A DNA stretch of 18,220 bases, taken from assembly GCA_015491275.1 (NCBI GenBank), contig WFWF01000104.1, positions 1 to 18,220 on the forward strand, read 5' to 3'. The notes below the pieces were generated by a model, which saw nothing but the letters and a program-made list of their open reading frames with translations, was not told the DNA's origin and searched no databases. Shown here piece by piece: positions 1-6,735 of this stretch. The position numbers and the translations under genes are program-made. Each line of letters opens with the position of its first letter. Position 1 is the stretch's first letter. This DNA is from Aquificales bacterium. Its GTDB lineage: Bacteria > Aquificota > Aquificia > Aquificales > Aquificaceae.

Positions 1-2
1 AT

Positions 3-446
3 TTAAGAGACAGGGAAAGGCTCCTTTTGGATGATAAATTCTTCAAAGAGCTTGAAAGATTGAATGTACCCCTCGGTATAGTTACGGGAAGACCAAGGGA
101 AGATCTTGAGTATGCTTTAAACAGATTTAATCTGAGAAGATTCTTTGATGTTATAGTTGATGAGGATGATGTGGATGACTTCTTTCTTAGAAAGCCAAAT
201 CCTTTTCCTCTCCACATGGCTGTGGAGATAATCGGCGTTGACAGATTTATTTATATAGGTGATACACCCGCGGACGGGGAGATGGTTTATTTTTACAGAA
301 AGATCTACGGTAAACCTTGTAAGCTTATACACTACAGGGAGGTTCAGGATAGTACGGATATAGGAGCGGACCTTTCTGCTGATAACAGGGATGATTTGTT
401 GAAGCTTATTCTTTCAGAGGTTTCCCCGTATCGGGAAGGAGGATAG
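3..446 (+). CDS. HAD-superfamily phosphatase (5' end outside window)
   Basis: The reading frame is open to the left edge of the window, so the start codon and the first catalytic Asp motif (DxDxT) lie upstream and are not seen. Three HAD landmarks remain: motif II with Thr in GIVTGRP, motif III Lys in RKPNP, and motif IV GDTPAD, in the order and spacing of a subfamily IA phosphatase/hydrolase. The family uses an aspartyl-phosphate intermediate to hydrolyse small phosphorylated metabolites; the substrate cannot be told from sequence. The 3' 41 bases overlap a small zinc-ribbon gene on the other strand. A TTG at 27 could be read as a start but would cut off the nucleophile, so I treat the gene as truncated by the window. 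Confidence 0.8.
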   Translation, partial: LRDRERLLLDDKFFKELERLNVPLGIVTGRPREDLEYALNRFNLRRFFDVIVDEDDVDDFFLRKPNPFPLHMAVEIIGVDRFIYIGDTPADGEMVYFYRKIYGKPCKLIHYREVQDSTDIGADLSADNRDDLLKLILSEVSPYREGG

Positions 447-576
447 GAATCCCTTCCCTTATTTCAAAAAATATGTTGCATTTCCTGCACACTAGTATAT
501 TTTTATCCCTTATGTATTCAAGGCTTCCCTTACATATAGGGCATGCAAGAATTTCCATCAAATCCTCTGACAGCAT
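406..576 (-). CDS. Trm112/YcaR-family small zinc-ribbon protein (56 aa)
   Basis: The minus strand carries a 56-codon frame from ATG at 576-574 to TAA at 408-406. It begins MLSEDLMEILACPICKG, has a second CxxC (C30-R-K-C33), and ends with an IREGIPILLPD segment. This is the typical layout of the Trm112p-like/YcaR (DUF343) family: LLEILACPxCKGxL, then CxxC, then a Gly-Ile-Pro-hydrophobic motif. Four cysteines (C12, C15, C30, C33) would bind one zinc. Eukaryotic and archaeal Trm112 proteins are activating partners of methyltransferases; the role of the bacterial ones is poorly defined. No Shine-Dalgarno is visible upstream. The gene overlaps the HAD gene 3' end by 41 bases in antisense and starts 21 bp from the divergent acylphosphatase start. 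Confidence 0.85.
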   Translation of the reverse strand: MLSEDLMEILACPICKGSLEYIRDKNILVCRKCNIFFEIREGIPILLPDTGKPLKE

Positions 577-597
577 AATAGAATTATTATATTAGAC
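577..597. promoter_or_regulatory. AT-rich divergent promoter candidate between the Trm112-like gene and acyP
   Basis: Only 21 bp separate the two start codons. On the minus strand TATAAT lies at 591-586, nine bases before the ATG of the Trm112-like gene. On the plus strand TATTAT lies at 585-590, seven bases before the acyP ATG. The boxes overlap and neither gene has a Shine-Dalgarno in the gap, so if they are real -10 elements both mRNAs would have leaders of only about 0-4 nt. No good -35 box was found at 17 bp for either direction. This is inference from position only. Confidence 0.35.
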
Positions 598-870
598 ATG
601 ACAGCCTTCAGAATTTTTGTTGAAGGTAGGGTTCAGGGTGTAGGTTACAGGAACTTTACAAAAAGGGTGGCTGACAGCTACGGTCTTTCCGGATGGGTAA
701 AGAACTTGCCGGACGGTAGGGTTGAAGTTTATGTTACGGGAGACGATGATGTGTTGTGGTACTTTATCAAGGATCTTATGGAAGGTCCTCCCCTTGCGGA
801 TGTCAAGTCTATTCACATAGTGAAGGAGGGGTTTGTTGAAAGTACTGGCAGTTTTGATATTCGCTATTAG
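598..870 (+). CDS. acyP: Acylphosphatase
   Basis: This 90-aa protein hydrolyses the carboxyl-phosphate bond of acyl phosphates such as acetyl phosphate or 1,3-bisphosphoglycerate in the cytoplasm. The family signature is intact: EGRVQGVGYRNF near residues 9-20, with the phosphate-binding loop and catalytic Arg (R18), followed by GLSGWVKNLPDGRVEV with the catalytic Asn (N36). Length is normal for the family. The ATG at 598 is the only reasonable start: the frame upstream has no ATG/GTG/TTG before a stop at 568-570. There is no Shine-Dalgarno. The 3' end overlaps the start of the NlpD-like gene, suggesting translational coupling. Thermophile acylphosphatases are small, very stable alpha/beta sandwich proteins. 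Confidence 0.93.
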   Translation: MTAFRIFVEGRVQGVGYRNFTKRVADSYGLSGWVKNLPDGRVEVYVTGDDDVLWYFIKDLMEGPPLADVKSIHIVKEGFVESTGSFDIRY

Positions 871-1795
871 TCTTATCTCCGTGCAAGAAGTATTTGCTAA
901 GGAGTGTAAGTATTACAGGGTTAGGAAGGGAGATTCTTGGTGGAAAATTGCCAAAAGGGAGGGTATAAGTATAAAGAAGTTAAGAAAGGCTAATCCGCGA
1001 ATAGGGAAATATCTGAAGATAGGTCAGCGTATATGCATACCAGTTAAGAAGAAAAAAACTAAGAAATACAAAAAGAAATACACTTCTTATGTTTACTACA
1101 GAGTCAAAAGGGGAGACACCCTTTCTGAGATAGCCCAGAAATATGGCGTTTCCGTAAAAACCCTTAAAAGGGTAAACAGGCTCAGGTCAAGCAGGATTTA
1201 TGCAGGTCAGCTTTTGAAGATACCCGTTGCAAAAAAGGGAGGTAAAAGAAAGGTTGTATATACTTATGTTACATACAGAGTAAGAAGGGGAGATACTCTT
1301 ATAAAGATAGCAAGAAAGTTCGGTGTTCCTTATAAAAAGATAATGAGGATCAACGGACTGAGATCAACCCGTATAAGGGTTGGTCAAAGGTTGAGAATAC
1401 CTGTAAAGGAAACGGTTGTTATACCTGCTGTCATTCCAAAGGTTAAACTTGATATGTTACCTGTCAACGGTAAAGTTGAAAGGGCTTCCCACGGGATAAA
1501 CATCTATGCACCCTGTGGTACGGAGGTTAAAGCGGTGGAGGACGGAAGGGTAATGTATGCGGGCGACGGTATGAGTAATTACGGTAATCTTGTAATTCTT
1601 GAACACAAAGGTTTTATGACACTTTACGCTTACAACAGCGAAATACTTGTTAAAGAGGATCAGAAGGTTAAAAAAGGAGAAGTTATAGGGAAGGTGGGAA
1701 GAAGATTTGCTACTGATGACTGTCATATAAGATTTGAGATAAGGGCTATGGACGGATCAAGGGTTAACACCCTTGATTATATAGGTAAAAAGTAA
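836..1795 (+). CDS. NlpD-like protein: three LysM repeats plus degenerate M23 (LytM) domain
   Basis: Probable exported cell-wall protein. I place the start at TTG 836, six bases after AAGGAGG at 823-829; a TTG at 833 is only three bases away. Residues 1-21 form a signal peptide (hydrophobic core LAVLIFAISLI, ending VFA). LysM repeats occupy about 27-70, 87-131 and 146-190, joined by very Lys-rich linkers, and would bind peptidoglycan glycan strands. Residues 205-315 have the M23/LytM fold pattern (YGNLVILEH, HIRFEIR), but the active site is lost: the HxGxD motif reads SHGIN (S218, N222), the YAH histidine is Y266, and HxH is H297-I-R299. This matches the pseudo-peptidases NlpD/EnvC, which activate cell-separation amidases rather than cut peptidoglycan. 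The amidase-activator role is inferred. Confidence 0.82.
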   Translation: MKVLAVLIFAISLISVQEVFAKECKYYRVRKGDSWWKIAKREGISIKKLRKANPRIGKYLKIGQRICIPVKKKKTKKYKKKYTSYVYYRVKRGDTLSEIAQKYGVSVKTLKRVNRLRSSRIYAGQLLKIPVAKKGGKRKVVYTYVTYRVRRGDTLIKIARKFGVPYKKIMRINGLRSTRIRVGQRLRIPVKETVVIPAVIPKVKLDMLPVNGKVERASHGINIYAPCGTEVKAVEDGRVMYAGDGMSNYGNLVILEHKGFMTLYAYNSEILVKEDQKVKKGEVIGKVGRRFATDDCHIRFEIRAMDGSRVNTLDYIGKK

Positions 1796-1829
1796 TAAAA
1801 TATTCTGCTACTTGAAAAGGAGAGTAAGG

Positions 1830-2264
1830 ATGAAAACTTACAGGGTTAAACCTCATGAAGTACACAGGGAATGGTGGGTTGTTGATGCGGAAGGTAAAAT
1901 ACTGGGCAGGCTTGCCTCGGAGATAGCGAAAATCATAAGGGGGAAACATAAGGTTTATTATCAGCCAGATGTTGATTGCGGTGATTTTGTTATAGTCGTT
2001 AATGCGGATAAGATAAGGGTAACCGGTAAAAAACTTGATCAGAAAATTTATTACAGACACTCGGGATATCCTGGGGGATTAAAGGAGAGATCATTGAAAT
2101 GGATGCTTGAAAATAAACCGGAAGAGGTTATAAGGCTTGCTGTGAAAAGGATGCTTCCCAAAAATAAACTCGGTCACAGGATGTTGAAGAGACTTAAGGT
2201 TTACCGAGGGGATTCTCATCCCCATCAGGCTCAAAAGCCCAGGGTTTTGGAGGTTAATGTATGA
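1830..2264 (+). CDS. rplM: 50S ribosomal protein L13
   Basis: This 144-aa protein of the large ribosomal subunit is recognisable along its whole length: the W-V-V-D-A-EGKILGRLAS segment near residues 16-30, RGKHKVYYQPDVDCGDFVIVVNA, then RHSGYPGG and the C-terminal RMLPKNKLGHRML region. L13 binds 23S rRNA early in subunit assembly. Start chosen at ATG 1830 because AAGGAG at 1817-1822 sits seven bases upstream; an in-frame TTG at 1812 lies before that site and would give a six-residue extension. The stop overlaps the rpsI start by four bases (ATGA), the usual rplM-rpsI coupling. Confidence 0.97.
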   Translation: MKTYRVKPHEVHREWWVVDAEGKILGRLASEIAKIIRGKHKVYYQPDVDCGDFVIVVNADKIRVTGKKLDQKIYYRHSGYPGGLKERSLKWMLENKPEEVIRLAVKRMLPKNKLGHRMLKRLKVYRGDSHPHQAQKPRVLEVNV

Positions 2265-2698
2265 ACAAGCTTAAGGATTTTACAATAACTCCTGAGAATT
2301 CTTTTTATGGAACGGGAAAGCGGAAAACTTCCGTGGCACGGGTGTGGCTCCTTAAGGACACGGATAAGATGATTGTTAAGGCAAAGGATAGCGGTAAAGA
2401 AAGACATCTTAAGGATTACCTTCAAAGGGAAACCTTATTTAACAAAGTACTGAGACCTTTTAAGGTTGTGGGGCTTGAAGGTAAATTCGGTATATATGCT
2501 ACCGTAGAGGGAGGAGGTATATCAAGTCAGGCGGAAGCCATAATGTACGGAATTGCCAAGGCTTTGGTTAATTACAATCCCGATTTAAGACCCACTCTTA
2601 AAAAGGCGGGATTACTTACAAGGGACGCAAGGAAGAAGGAAAGGAAGAAATACGGTCAAATGGGTGCAAGGGCTAAGTATAGGTGGAGCAAGCGTTAA
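2261..2698 (+). CDS. rpsI: 30S ribosomal protein S9
   Basis: This 145-aa small-subunit protein has the family signatures FYGTGKRKTSVARVWL (about residues 15-30), GGGISSQAEAIMYGIAKAL and LLTRDARKKERKKYG, ending in the highly conserved SKR, whose terminal Arg reaches the ribosomal P site and contacts the tRNA anticodon loop. It is slightly longer than the common 130 aa because of an N-terminal extension of about 12 residues. Ribosome binding site GGAGG at 2249-2253, seven bases from the ATG. The 3' end overlaps argC by 16 bases. Confidence 0.97.
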   Translation: MNKLKDFTITPENSFYGTGKRKTSVARVWLLKDTDKMIVKAKDSGKERHLKDYLQRETLFNKVLRPFKVVGLEGKFGIYATVEGGGISSQAEAIMYGIAKALVNYNPDLRPTLKKAGLLTRDARKKERKKYGQMGARAKYRWSKR

Positions 2699-3705
2699 AA
2701 GTATCTCTTATAGGTGTTACGGGCTATACGGGAATAGAACTATTAAGGGTTCTTGTTCATCACAAAAAGGTAAAGATTACTTCTGTAGTTTCACGATCCG
2801 ATAAAGGAAAGAAACTGGACGATGTTATACCTGTTACCTTGGCAGAAGATATAGCTGATCTGCATATATCAGAGGATATAGATCCTAATACGGATATAGT
2901 TTTTTTGTGTACTCCCCATGAGGTTTCTTTAACCCTTGTTCCTTCGTTACTTAGCAGAGGTTTAAAGGTTATTGATCTTTCAGGTGCCTACAGAATAAAG
3001 GATAAAAAGGCTTACGAAGAATACTACAACTTTATGCATGAGTATCCTGATATTCTTGAGAAGGTTGTGTACGGCTTGCCAGAAATATTCAGAGAGGATA
3101 TAAAGAATGCATATCTTGTTGCTAATCCCGGATGTTATCCTACCGCAACCCTTCTTGCCCTTTATCCTTTTGTAAAAGAAAAGATAGAAATGAGGGATAT
3201 TGTGGTTCATGCGGTATCAGGCGTAAGCGGAGCGGGAAGGAAGACGAGACAGATATTTCACTTTCCCGAAATGTTCGGTGATGCTTTTGTCTATTCTCCG
3301 TTAAAACACAGACATACACCTGAGATGGAGGATGTTTTAAGAAGATTGGGAGTCAACATATTTATAAGGTTCGTCCCCTCTGTAATCCCCGTATCAAGGG
3401 GGATGATATCCACCGTTTATGTTAAAGGTGAAGCTGTAAATGATGTGCTTGAACTGTTTAAATCCGTTTATGAAAAGGAAAAGTTTGTTAAGATCTTAAG
3501 GGAACCGCCTCATATATCATGGGTAAGGGGTACAAACTATGCCCTTATATGTCCCTTATACGATAGTAAAACGGGTATTTACACTATAATAAGCGCTGTT
3601 GACAATTTGGGTAAGGGAGCTTCACTGCAGGCTGTTCAGAATATGAATATAATGGCAGGTTTTCAGGAAGAGGAAGGAATAGATTTAAAGCCCCTTATAG
3701 TATGA
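2683..3705 (+). CDS. argC: N-acetyl-gamma-glutamyl-phosphate reductase
   Basis: Third step of arginine biosynthesis: NADPH-dependent reduction of N-acetylglutamyl phosphate to the semialdehyde. The protein (about 340 aa, the family norm) has the Rossmann loop GVTGYTGIELLRVL (residues 11-24), the active-site motif NPGCYPT with nucleophile Cys151, and the HRHTPEME histidine motif. The most upstream workable start is GTG 2683, inside the end of rpsI; no other ATG/GTG/TTG lies before the conserved KVSLIGVTGYTG. No strong Shine-Dalgarno is visible, so expression may rely on read-through from rpsI. Placement of argC directly behind a ribosomal protein operon is unusual metabolically but fits the dense, mixed operons of Aquificales. 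Confidence 0.95.
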   Translation: MEQALKVSLIGVTGYTGIELLRVLVHHKKVKITSVVSRSDKGKKLDDVIPVTLAEDIADLHISEDIDPNTDIVFLCTPHEVSLTLVPSLLSRGLKVIDLSGAYRIKDKKAYEEYYNFMHEYPDILEKVVYGLPEIFREDIKNAYLVANPGCYPTATLLALYPFVKEKIEMRDIVVHAVSGVSGAGRKTRQIFHFPEMFGDAFVYSPLKHRHTPEMEDVLRRLGVNIFIRFVPSVIPVSRGMISTVYVKGEAVNDVLELFKSVYEKEKFVKILREPPHISWVRGTNYALICPLYDSKTGIYTIISAVDNLGKGASLQAVQNMNIMAGFQEEEGIDLKPLIV

Positions 3706-4055
3706 AGCTGAAGCTGAGAATATTCCTTTTAAAAGGAAATAGAAAGTTATCTAAGGGGGATTTAGAAGAAAAGAGGAACTTTTGGGTGGGAGTGAGATAT
3801 ATACTGGAATTTAAATATCTTGAGGCTTCAAAGTGGCTATTATTATCCGAAGACTCAAGGGAAAAATATTTACTGCTTAGTCTTATTAACTTAGCCCTCG
3901 GTGACAGGGAGGGTGCTATGGAATATTCGGAGTATATTGAAAGTTTCCCCGCCCTTTATGATATATCCGTAAAGGTTGATAATCCGTATCTCGGAATAGA
4001 AAGAATGGTTAGGGATAAAAAAGACATTATCCAGTTAGCGGAGTTGATCTTCTGA
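3702..4055 (+). CDS. Hypothetical helical protein coupled to argC
   Basis: A 117-aa protein I do not recognise. Its ATG overlaps the argC stop (ATGA at 3702-3705), which supports it as a translated, coupled gene. The sequence is Lys/Glu/Leu rich and looks all-helical; the stretch RYILEFKYLEASKWLLLS...LLSLINLALGDREGAMEY resembles a pair of TPR-like helical hairpins, but this is weak. No signal peptide, cysteine motif or catalytic motif is seen. The last 29 bases overlap the end of the convergent VWA gene. Codon use and composition match the neighbours, so it does not look foreign. Confidence 0.6.
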   Translation: MKLKLRIFLLKGNRKLSKGDLEEKRNFWVGVRYILEFKYLEASKWLLLSEDSREKYLLLSLINLALGDREGAMEYSEYIESFPALYDISVKVDNPYLGIERMVRDKKDIIQLAELIF

Positions 4056-5622
4056 TCTGTTTTTCAATAGTACTAACAAGTAAAAAAGGTAAACGGGAAA
4101 AATCTTCTATCTCCAAACCAGTCTCTTCAAAATAGAATCTTACCTTACTTACACCTTTCAACCCTATTCCTATTATGGGGATTAACCTTTTTTGCATTCT
4201 TATAAAGTCCCTTAAAGCAATCCCTTTAAGTCCGGTCGTAGCTTCTCCGTCCGTAAAAATAAGGATGATACTTTTTGTATTCCTTGAAAGCTTTCTGGCA
4301 CAGCTTACAGCTTCCCTTATAGCTTTTTCAACATTTGTTTTTCCTTTAATAAGGCTCCCAATGTTCTCTTCCTTCATATTATCCGCGGTGTATATGCTGT
4401 CGTTAAACAGAAGAAAGGTAAAGGGTATTCCGGAATTTTCAAGGGACTCCTTTATTAGGTTAAATACACCGACGAGAAATTGGATATGATTACCCTTTTT
4501 TACAGATGAGGATATATCAAGAAGCATTATAAAGTGAATACCCGGAAGGGGAGTTTCTTTTAATCTTTTGAACATCTTTCCCCTCTTCGTCGGTATTTCA
4601 ACACCTATCTTCGTATTGTTTATTTTCCTGCCCTGGAGTGCGTTTATCCTTTCCCTTTCTTTTTCAAGCAGGAGTTCAAGCCTTTGCATGTAGGGTTTTG
4701 AAAGTCTTTTTATATTCTCGCTTCCCTTTAATACCACTCCCGAAGTGTTGCCTGTAGTGTCTGATTCGCCAGGAAACAGTACTCTTATGAACCCCCTGTG
4801 TTCAACCTCAAACTTCAAGGAGAGAGGGAACAGGGTTTTAATAAGGGTTATATCCTTCTCAATTATATCAAGCCTGCTCATCTGATATCCGTAATCAATC
4901 ATCCATTGGGGTAGTTCTGAAAATTCTTCCATGAATCTTTTAAGAAAATCAAGGGGTAGGGGACGGTAGGGCTTAAATTTTTTCATTAAGGTAACCGTGT
5001 CATTTGAAAGCTTGGCAATAATATCCCTTGCTATTCTCCCGCTTGATGCCTTTAAATTGTTATTCTTTAACTCTGCAAGTAATAGATAAACTATACCCTC
5101 TTTAACCGACAGCTCAAGATCTTTTATGTAATCAAACCATATCTCATCTGTCAGTATGCTTGTTCTTTTCCTTCTACTTCCGCTTAAAAAATGCTCAATT
5201 CCCTTGTAAGTTTGTTCCCCTTTATTAATAAACAGGAGAAGATTTCTGTGATGCTTGTAATAGGGTCTAAGGTTTATTGTTTCTCTCCTTCGGTGGTTTA
5301 AAACCCTGTGATATTCTAAAGCAAACATAAGTAAAGCACCGCATGAGGGAGGATACCCGTGTTTGAAGCTTTTTCTCTGTATCAGATTAAGTGTATAAAG
5401 ATCGGTGTTTTTAAGGAAGTAGAACTCTTTTTCAACAAAAGAATGTCTCAGGCGGGTAGGTACATGGGCTAAGGTGGAATGATCGTAATATATAACATCC
5501 GGTTCCTTGAGATGGTCGGGTATATCTTCAACCTCTCCCCTCTGCCAGCTTTCAAGGTGAAATATCTTTAAAGGATTAAATATTGCTATCCAGCAATTTG
5601 ATTCAATGAATCTATCCTTCAT
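4027..5622 (-). CDS. VWA-domain protein with intact MIDAS
   Basis: A 531-aa protein. The C-terminal third (about residues 360-525) is a von Willebrand factor A domain with a complete metal-ion-dependent adhesion site: D369-I-S371-S-S373 (DxSxS), Thr429 in GKTNVEKA, and Asp458 in IFTDGEA. The N-terminal 350 residues are unassigned, largely helical and basic, with no signal peptide or membrane segment, suggesting a cytoplasmic protein. Bacterial cytoplasmic VWA proteins of this build usually pair with a MoxR/AAA+ ATPase (CoxE, NorD, RavA-ViaA types); no ATPase lies in this window. The start overlaps the end of the PsiE-like gene by 11 bases, so the two form an operon. Specific role unknown. Confidence 0.82.
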   Translation of the reverse strand: MKDRFIESNCWIAIFNPLKIFHLESWQRGEVEDIPDHLKEPDVIYYDHSTLAHVPTRLRHSFVEKEFYFLKNTDLYTLNLIQRKSFKHGYPPSCGALLMFALEYHRVLNHRRRETINLRPYYKHHRNLLLFINKGEQTYKGIEHFLSGSRRKRTSILTDEIWFDYIKDLELSVKEGIVYLLLAELKNNNLKASSGRIARDIIAKLSNDTVTLMKKFKPYRPLPLDFLKRFMEEFSELPQWMIDYGYQMSRLDIIEKDITLIKTLFPLSLKFEVEHRGFIRVLFPGESDTTGNTSGVVLKGSENIKRLSKPYMQRLELLLEKERERINALQGRKINNTKIGVEIPTKRGKMFKRLKETPLPGIHFIMLLDISSSVKKGNHIQFLVGVFNLIKESLENSGIPFTFLLFNDSIYTADNMKEENIGSLIKGKTNVEKAIREAVSCARKLSRNTKSIILIFTDGEATTGLKGIALRDFIRMQKRLIPIIGIGLKGVSKVRFYFEETGLEIEDFSRLPFLLVSTIEKQIRRSTPLTG

Positions 5623-6160
5623 GCTTATCTGGACCTTTCGTCATAGATCGGTATAATCTTTTTATTTTCTCTTGTTTTTCTCCTTTTATAGGTTTCCATC
5701 TATATGCTACCGCTCCTTCCCTTGCCATCTTATTCATAAGAACAAAGGCTATGGCTAAGGATAGTAGAAGAATGGAGAATCCTGCTATGTGAAGGAAATC
5801 AAACTTTTGACTGAATAGGGATATGATTATTTCCCTCAATACAAATATAATGCCCGCTTCAATCATCTGTCTTTTTCTTAATCTCTGATACTCAATAACA
5901 TCAAGGAACATCCTGAACAGTTCAACGAGAACAAAGAAGTTAAGCACATTTATTATCAGGTATTTGAAGGCTTCCTTATCCCTGTGGGTTAGTTCTTCTG
6001 TAAAATGGGTTATAAAATAGCGGAGATCAAAGATAATGATTATAACTGCCATTATAAGAGTGAAAATTATTATGGGGATAGTCAGCATTACGAGGAGACT
6101 GACAAATTTGTTGTAAAAATTTATAACCTTTTTGATAAAAGAGGGGGAAAATACATTCAT
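5612..6160 (-). CDS. PsiE-like integral membrane protein
   Basis: A 182-aa protein with four likely transmembrane segments at about residues 19-44, 66-87, 101-115 and 122-142, and a basic cytoplasmic C-terminus. The middle part, with a charged VELFRMFLDVIEYQR segment followed by EAGIIFVLREIIIS, resembles the phosphate-starvation-inducible PsiE family, whose biochemical function is not known. It is the first gene of a two-gene operon with the VWA protein and is divergent from the V4R gene across 57 bp. The family assignment is moderate; membrane topology is clear. Confidence 0.68.
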   Translation of the reverse strand: MNVFSPSFIKKVINFYNKFVSLLVMLTIPIIIFTLIMAVIIIIFDLRYFITHFTEELTHRDKEAFKYLIINVLNFFVLVELFRMFLDVIEYQRLRKRQMIEAGIIFVLREIIISLFSQKFDFLHIAGFSILLLSLAIAFVLMNKMAREGAVAYRWKPIKGEKQEKIKRLYRSMTKGPDKHEG

Positions 6161-6175
6161 ATTGTAAATTTTAGA

Positions 6176-6202
6176 TAAAATATTGGTAAGGTAAAATGAT
6201 AA
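6176..6202 (+). promoter_or_regulatory. Weak sigma-28-like promoter candidate for the V4R gene
   Basis: TAAAATAT at 6176-6183, then exactly 11 bases, then AATGATAA at 6195-6202. Against the enteric FliA consensus TAAAGTTT-N11-GCCGATAA this is 6/8 and 5/8, but the diagnostic CC of the -10 is missing and the region is AT-rich, so chance is a real possibility. The implied leader would start almost at the Shine-Dalgarno (AGGTGA, 6208-6213). Confidence 0.22.
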
Positions 6203-6217
6203 CGGGCAGGTGATGAA

Positions 6218-6694
6218 ATGGAAAGTACACTTAGGGCAATAGCGGAAGCTATTGAGAGGGAGTCGGTTTTAATCCACAGGGATGCCTTAATTGACGGATA
6301 CAGGGAGATAATGAAGCTCTCTAAATTCGGAGCCGACATGGTTGTGAGAAAAGCCGCGGAGTACGGCGGAAAAAAGGGAGCTGTTACACTTAAGGAAAGG
6401 TACGGTGTTTACACGGACATCTTTGAGGATGCTTTAAGATTCCTCTCCGTTATAGCGGAATCTTCCCGCATGATAGATCTCTTTGAATACAGCATAGGCA
6501 GTATGGAGATATACATAGAAGGTTCAATACTTGTTGAGGCTGTCGGTAAAAGCGATAAGCCCGTATGCAGACCCATGGCGTCCTTTTTTAAGGGATTCCT
6601 CGGAGAACTGTTGGGAAAGAACATAGAGGTGAAGGAAACAGAATGTCAGGCACAGGGGAAAGAGAGGTGCATCTTTAAGATAGAATTAAAATAA
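6218..6694 (+). CDS. V4R (4-vinyl reductase-type) domain protein
   Basis: A 158-aa stand-alone protein. Its C-terminal half has the V4R pattern: a helical FFKGFLGELLG segment followed by an EVKETECQAQGKERCIFKI ending, with C143 and C151 in the usual ExxCxxxGxxxCxF arrangement, and C117 upstream. V4R domains are small-molecule sensing or binding modules found in XylR/DmpR-type regulators, bacteriochlorophyll enzymes and stand-alone proteins. Here there is no attached ATPase or DNA-binding domain. Start ATG 6218 has AGGTGA four bases upstream. The gene lies directly ahead of flgG, so a link to motility control is possible but unproven. Confidence 0.75.
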   Translation: MESTLRAIAEAIERESVLIHRDALIDGYREIMKLSKFGADMVVRKAAEYGGKKGAVTLKERYGVYTDIFEDALRFLSVIAESSRMIDLFEYSIGSMEIYIEGSILVEAVGKSDKPVCRPMASFFKGFLGELLGKNIEVKETECQAQGKERCIFKIELK

Positions 6695-6713
6695 TCCTTC
6701 CCTTATCCGATAG
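6687..6713 (+). promoter_or_regulatory. Sigma-28 (FliA) promoter upstream of flgG
   Basis: TAAAATAA at 6687-6694, exactly 11 bases, then TCCGATAG at 6706-6713. The -10 box keeps the CCGATA core of the FliA consensus GCCGATAA (6/8), and the -35 keeps TAAA (5/8). Transcription would begin near 6719-6720, giving a leader of about 17 nt that still contains AAGGAGG (6722-6728). The same arrangement occurs before flgM in this window, which strengthens the call. The -35 overlaps the last codons of the V4R gene. Confidence 0.68.
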
Positions 6714-6725
6714 CTAAGGATAAGG
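6701..6725. repeat. Perfect 8-bp inverted repeat at the flgG promoter
   Basis: CCTTATCC at 6701-6708 and GGATAAGG at 6718-6725, separated by nine bases. It straddles the -10 box and start site of the flgG sigma-28 promoter and its right arm overlaps the flgG Shine-Dalgarno. In read-through RNA from the V4R gene it could form a hairpin hiding the ribosome site; in DNA it could be an operator. No U-tract follows, so it is not a standard terminator. Confidence 0.5.
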
Positions 6726-6735
6726 AGGGTATAGT

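Noticed and set aside
2797..2804. TCCGATAA inside argC, a near-perfect sigma-28 -10 box
   Set aside because: It encodes Ser-Asp-Lys in frame, and the nearest TAAAGATT (2771-2778) is 18 bases away instead of 11.
4175..4489. Plus-strand open frame of 104 codons
   Set aside because: It is antisense to the VWA domain of a well-supported gene and has no ribosome site or recognisable motif.
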